NCBI GenBank assembly: GCA_017308235.1
Contig: JAFKFL010000014.1
Location: 243,290 to 307,289, forward strand
Reading direction: 5' to 3'
Length of the DNA: 64,000 bases
DNA from: Alphaproteobacteria bacterium
GTDB lineage: Bacteria > Pseudomonadota > Alphaproteobacteria > Reyranellales > Reyranellaceae
Numbering within the stretch: the first letter of the stretch is position 1; the number at the start of each line of letters is the position of its first letter. Shown piece by piece: positions 63,084 through 64,000 of this stretch. The notes beneath the pieces are model-generated. The model searched no databases and was not told the DNA's origin. It saw only the letters and a list, made by a program, of their open reading frames with translations. Both the position numbers and the translations under genes were made by a program.

Positions 63084-63947
63084 GTGGATCGTCCGATCGT
63101 CTCCGTGCGCGGCGTCTCGAGGACCTTCGCGTCAGGCGTCCAAGCGCTGGGCGATGTCACGCTCGACGTGGGCGAGGGCGAATTTTTGAGCGTGCTGGGA
63201 CCGTCGGGCTGCGGCAAGACCACCCTGCTGCGCATGATCGCGGGCTTCGAGACGCCCGATCGCGGCACCATCTCCATCGACGGCGAGGCGATGAACGACA
63301 TACCCCCGCACCTGCGCCCCACCAACATGGTGTTCCAGAACTACGCGATCTTTCCGCATCTGAACGTGTTCGACAACATCGCCTATGGCCTCAGGAAGCA
63401 GCGCCTGCCGAAAGCGGAGTTGCGCGCGCGGGTGGAGGCGATGCTGGCCACGGTGCGGCTGGAGGGCTTGGGCGGGCGCGGCGCCGGCCAGCTTTCCGGC
63501 GGGCAGCGCCAGCGCGTGGCGCTGGCCCGCGCCCTGGTGCGCCGGCCCAAGCTGCTGCTGCTGGACGAGCCGCTGGCGGCGCTGGACAAGCGGCTGCGCG
63601 AGGCGATGCAGATCGAACTGCGGGCGCTTCAGCGCCAGGTGGGCATTACCTTCCTGATGGTGACGCACGACCAGGACGAAGCCCTTTCGCTGGCCGACCA
63701 GGTGGCGGTGATGAGCAGCGGGAGAATTCTCCAGATCGCATCGCCGCGCGAGCTTTACGAGCGTCCCAACTGCCGCGAAGTGCCCGATTTCATCGGCCAG
63801 AACAATTTCTTCCACGCCACCGTCAAAACGATCGAAGCCGAGACCGTGACGGTGAACGCCGTGCGGAAGTTGTCGCTGTTGGTGTGGTGCATCGGGGGCA
63901 GGTCGAGCCGGTCGCAGTCGGTGTCGGTGAGCGCCACGCACACGTAG
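63084..63947 (+). CDS. PotA-like ABC transporter ATPase, chimeric 3' end
   Basis: ABC ATPase of the polyamine/iron type: Walker [11 protein letters not shown]-loop [10 protein letters not shown], signature [32 protein letters not shown] (split), H-loop [18 protein letters not shown], and the start of the regulatory TOBE domain ([13 protein letters not shown]). GTG start, 6 bases after the GNAT stop. From about residue 253 the frame ([15 protein letters not shown] onward) is antisense to a RibB-like sequence, so the real C-terminus of about 80-100 residues is missing. Treat as a 3'-truncated gene. Confidence 0.85.
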   Translation: MDRPIVSVRGVSRTFASGVQALGDVTLDVGEGEFLSVLGPSGCGKTTLLRMIAGFETPDRGTISIDGEAMNDIPPHLRPTNMVFQNYAIFPHLNVFDNIAYGLRKQRLPKAELRARVEAMLATVRLEGLGGRGAGQLSGGQRQRVALARALVRRPKLLLLDEPLAALDKRLREAMQIELRALQRQVGITFLMVTHDQDEALSLADQVAVMSSGRILQIASPRELYERPNCREVPDFIGQNNFFHATVKTIEAETVTVNAVRKLSLLVWCIGGRSSRSQSVSVSATHT

Positions 63948-64000
63948 CCGGAGGTGTAGCGCACCGTGAAGGACACGAGCTCGGGGGTCGCCTTCTCGGC
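63842..64000 (-). CDS. Fragment of 3,4-dihydroxy-2-butanone-4-phosphate synthase (RibB/RibBA), probably foreign
   Basis: Reading the minus strand from 64000 gives [37 protein letters not shown] and [10 protein letters not shown]. This is the RibB core, compare E. coli MALTIRHGSGIVC, RRKQLDLPMM and GTGFTVTIEA, with wording closest to actinobacterial RibBA proteins as I remember them. RibB makes the four-carbon precursor of riboflavin. The match stops at TVTV, where the following residue should be Asp/Glu but is Ser. The piece runs off the window. Confidence 0.7.

Noticed and set aside
63755..63976. A minus-strand frame running from the RibB fragment into the ATPase region
   Set aside because: Only the part from 63842 upward has RibB content; below that it is antisense to the PotA-like gene and not coding.

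Overview
The window is high-GC, densely coded alphaproteobacterial chromosome. Evidence: the order ctaC-ctaD-ctaB-coxF-ctaG-ctaE-DUF983-SURF1 followed by thrC and an M16 processing peptidase, a heavily stocked set of periplasmic binding proteins, tandem cyclophilins, and many ATGA/GTGA stop-start overlaps. A soil or rhizosphere Rhodospirillales/Hyphomicrobiales relative (Reyranella-like) would fit, but the exact taxon is inference. No rRNA, tRNA, CRISPR array, prophage or insertion sequence was seen.

Layout. 0-10.7 kb: a small membrane protein, an EF-G-like GTPase, a LysR gene broken by one in-frame amber codon next to an intact bi-cupin/hydrolase pair, a YggS-type PLP protein, a chromate transporter, a decayed nucleotidyltransferase, an A/T-richer substrate-binding protein and trpS. 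10.9-16.8 kb: a LysR-LLM monooxygenase pair, a methyltransferase, a GFA protein, a fluoride module (fluoride riboswitch, two crcB genes, DUF190), a Phd antitoxin beside a truncated PIN toxin, and a CusF-like protein. 16.8-22.9 kb: aspartate aminotransferase, YdeI-like protein, poxB, LysE exporter, quinone reductase-like protein and an NTF2-like protein. 23-36.6 kb: two divergent amidases, an M20 amidohydrolase, a MarR regulator, an AmiC/UrtA-like binding protein, a complete five-gene urea/amide ABC importer, and an NCS2 permease with an extra cytosolic domain. 36.6-40 kb: two cyclophilins and an orphan, motif-degenerate CpaF-like ATPase. 40-52 kb: the cytochrome c oxidase operon through SURF1, then an M32 peptidase, VapBC and DUF1272, then thrC and the M16 peptidase. 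52-64 kb: SRPBCC, duplicated DUF899 genes with a wHTH gene, a wHTH-sensor fusion, three orphan binding proteins, a tandem aspartyl-hydroxylase-like pair, GNAT, and a PotA-like ATPase.

The most coherent system is a likely amide-utilisation regulon. The 15-bp palindrome TTACTTGAAAAGTAA overlaps the -35 box of the amidase promoter at 24.56 kb. A near-identical site sits at the same place in the importer promoter at 29.92 kb, and a related site lies in front of the MarR gene. Amides would be imported by the ABC system and cleaved by the amidases under MarR control.

Two structural themes recur. First, families of dispersed palindromic repeats fill intergenic gaps; one copy has extended the end of the M16 peptidase. 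Second, two separate tandem duplications (DUF899, aspartyl-hydroxylase-like) each carried along the first codons of the divergent neighbour. The last about 140-160 bases are not a continuation of the PotA-like gene. They encode, on the minus strand, part of a riboflavin-biosynthesis RibB domain of actinobacterial look, joined through a short shared sequence, so a chimeric assembly junction is likely.
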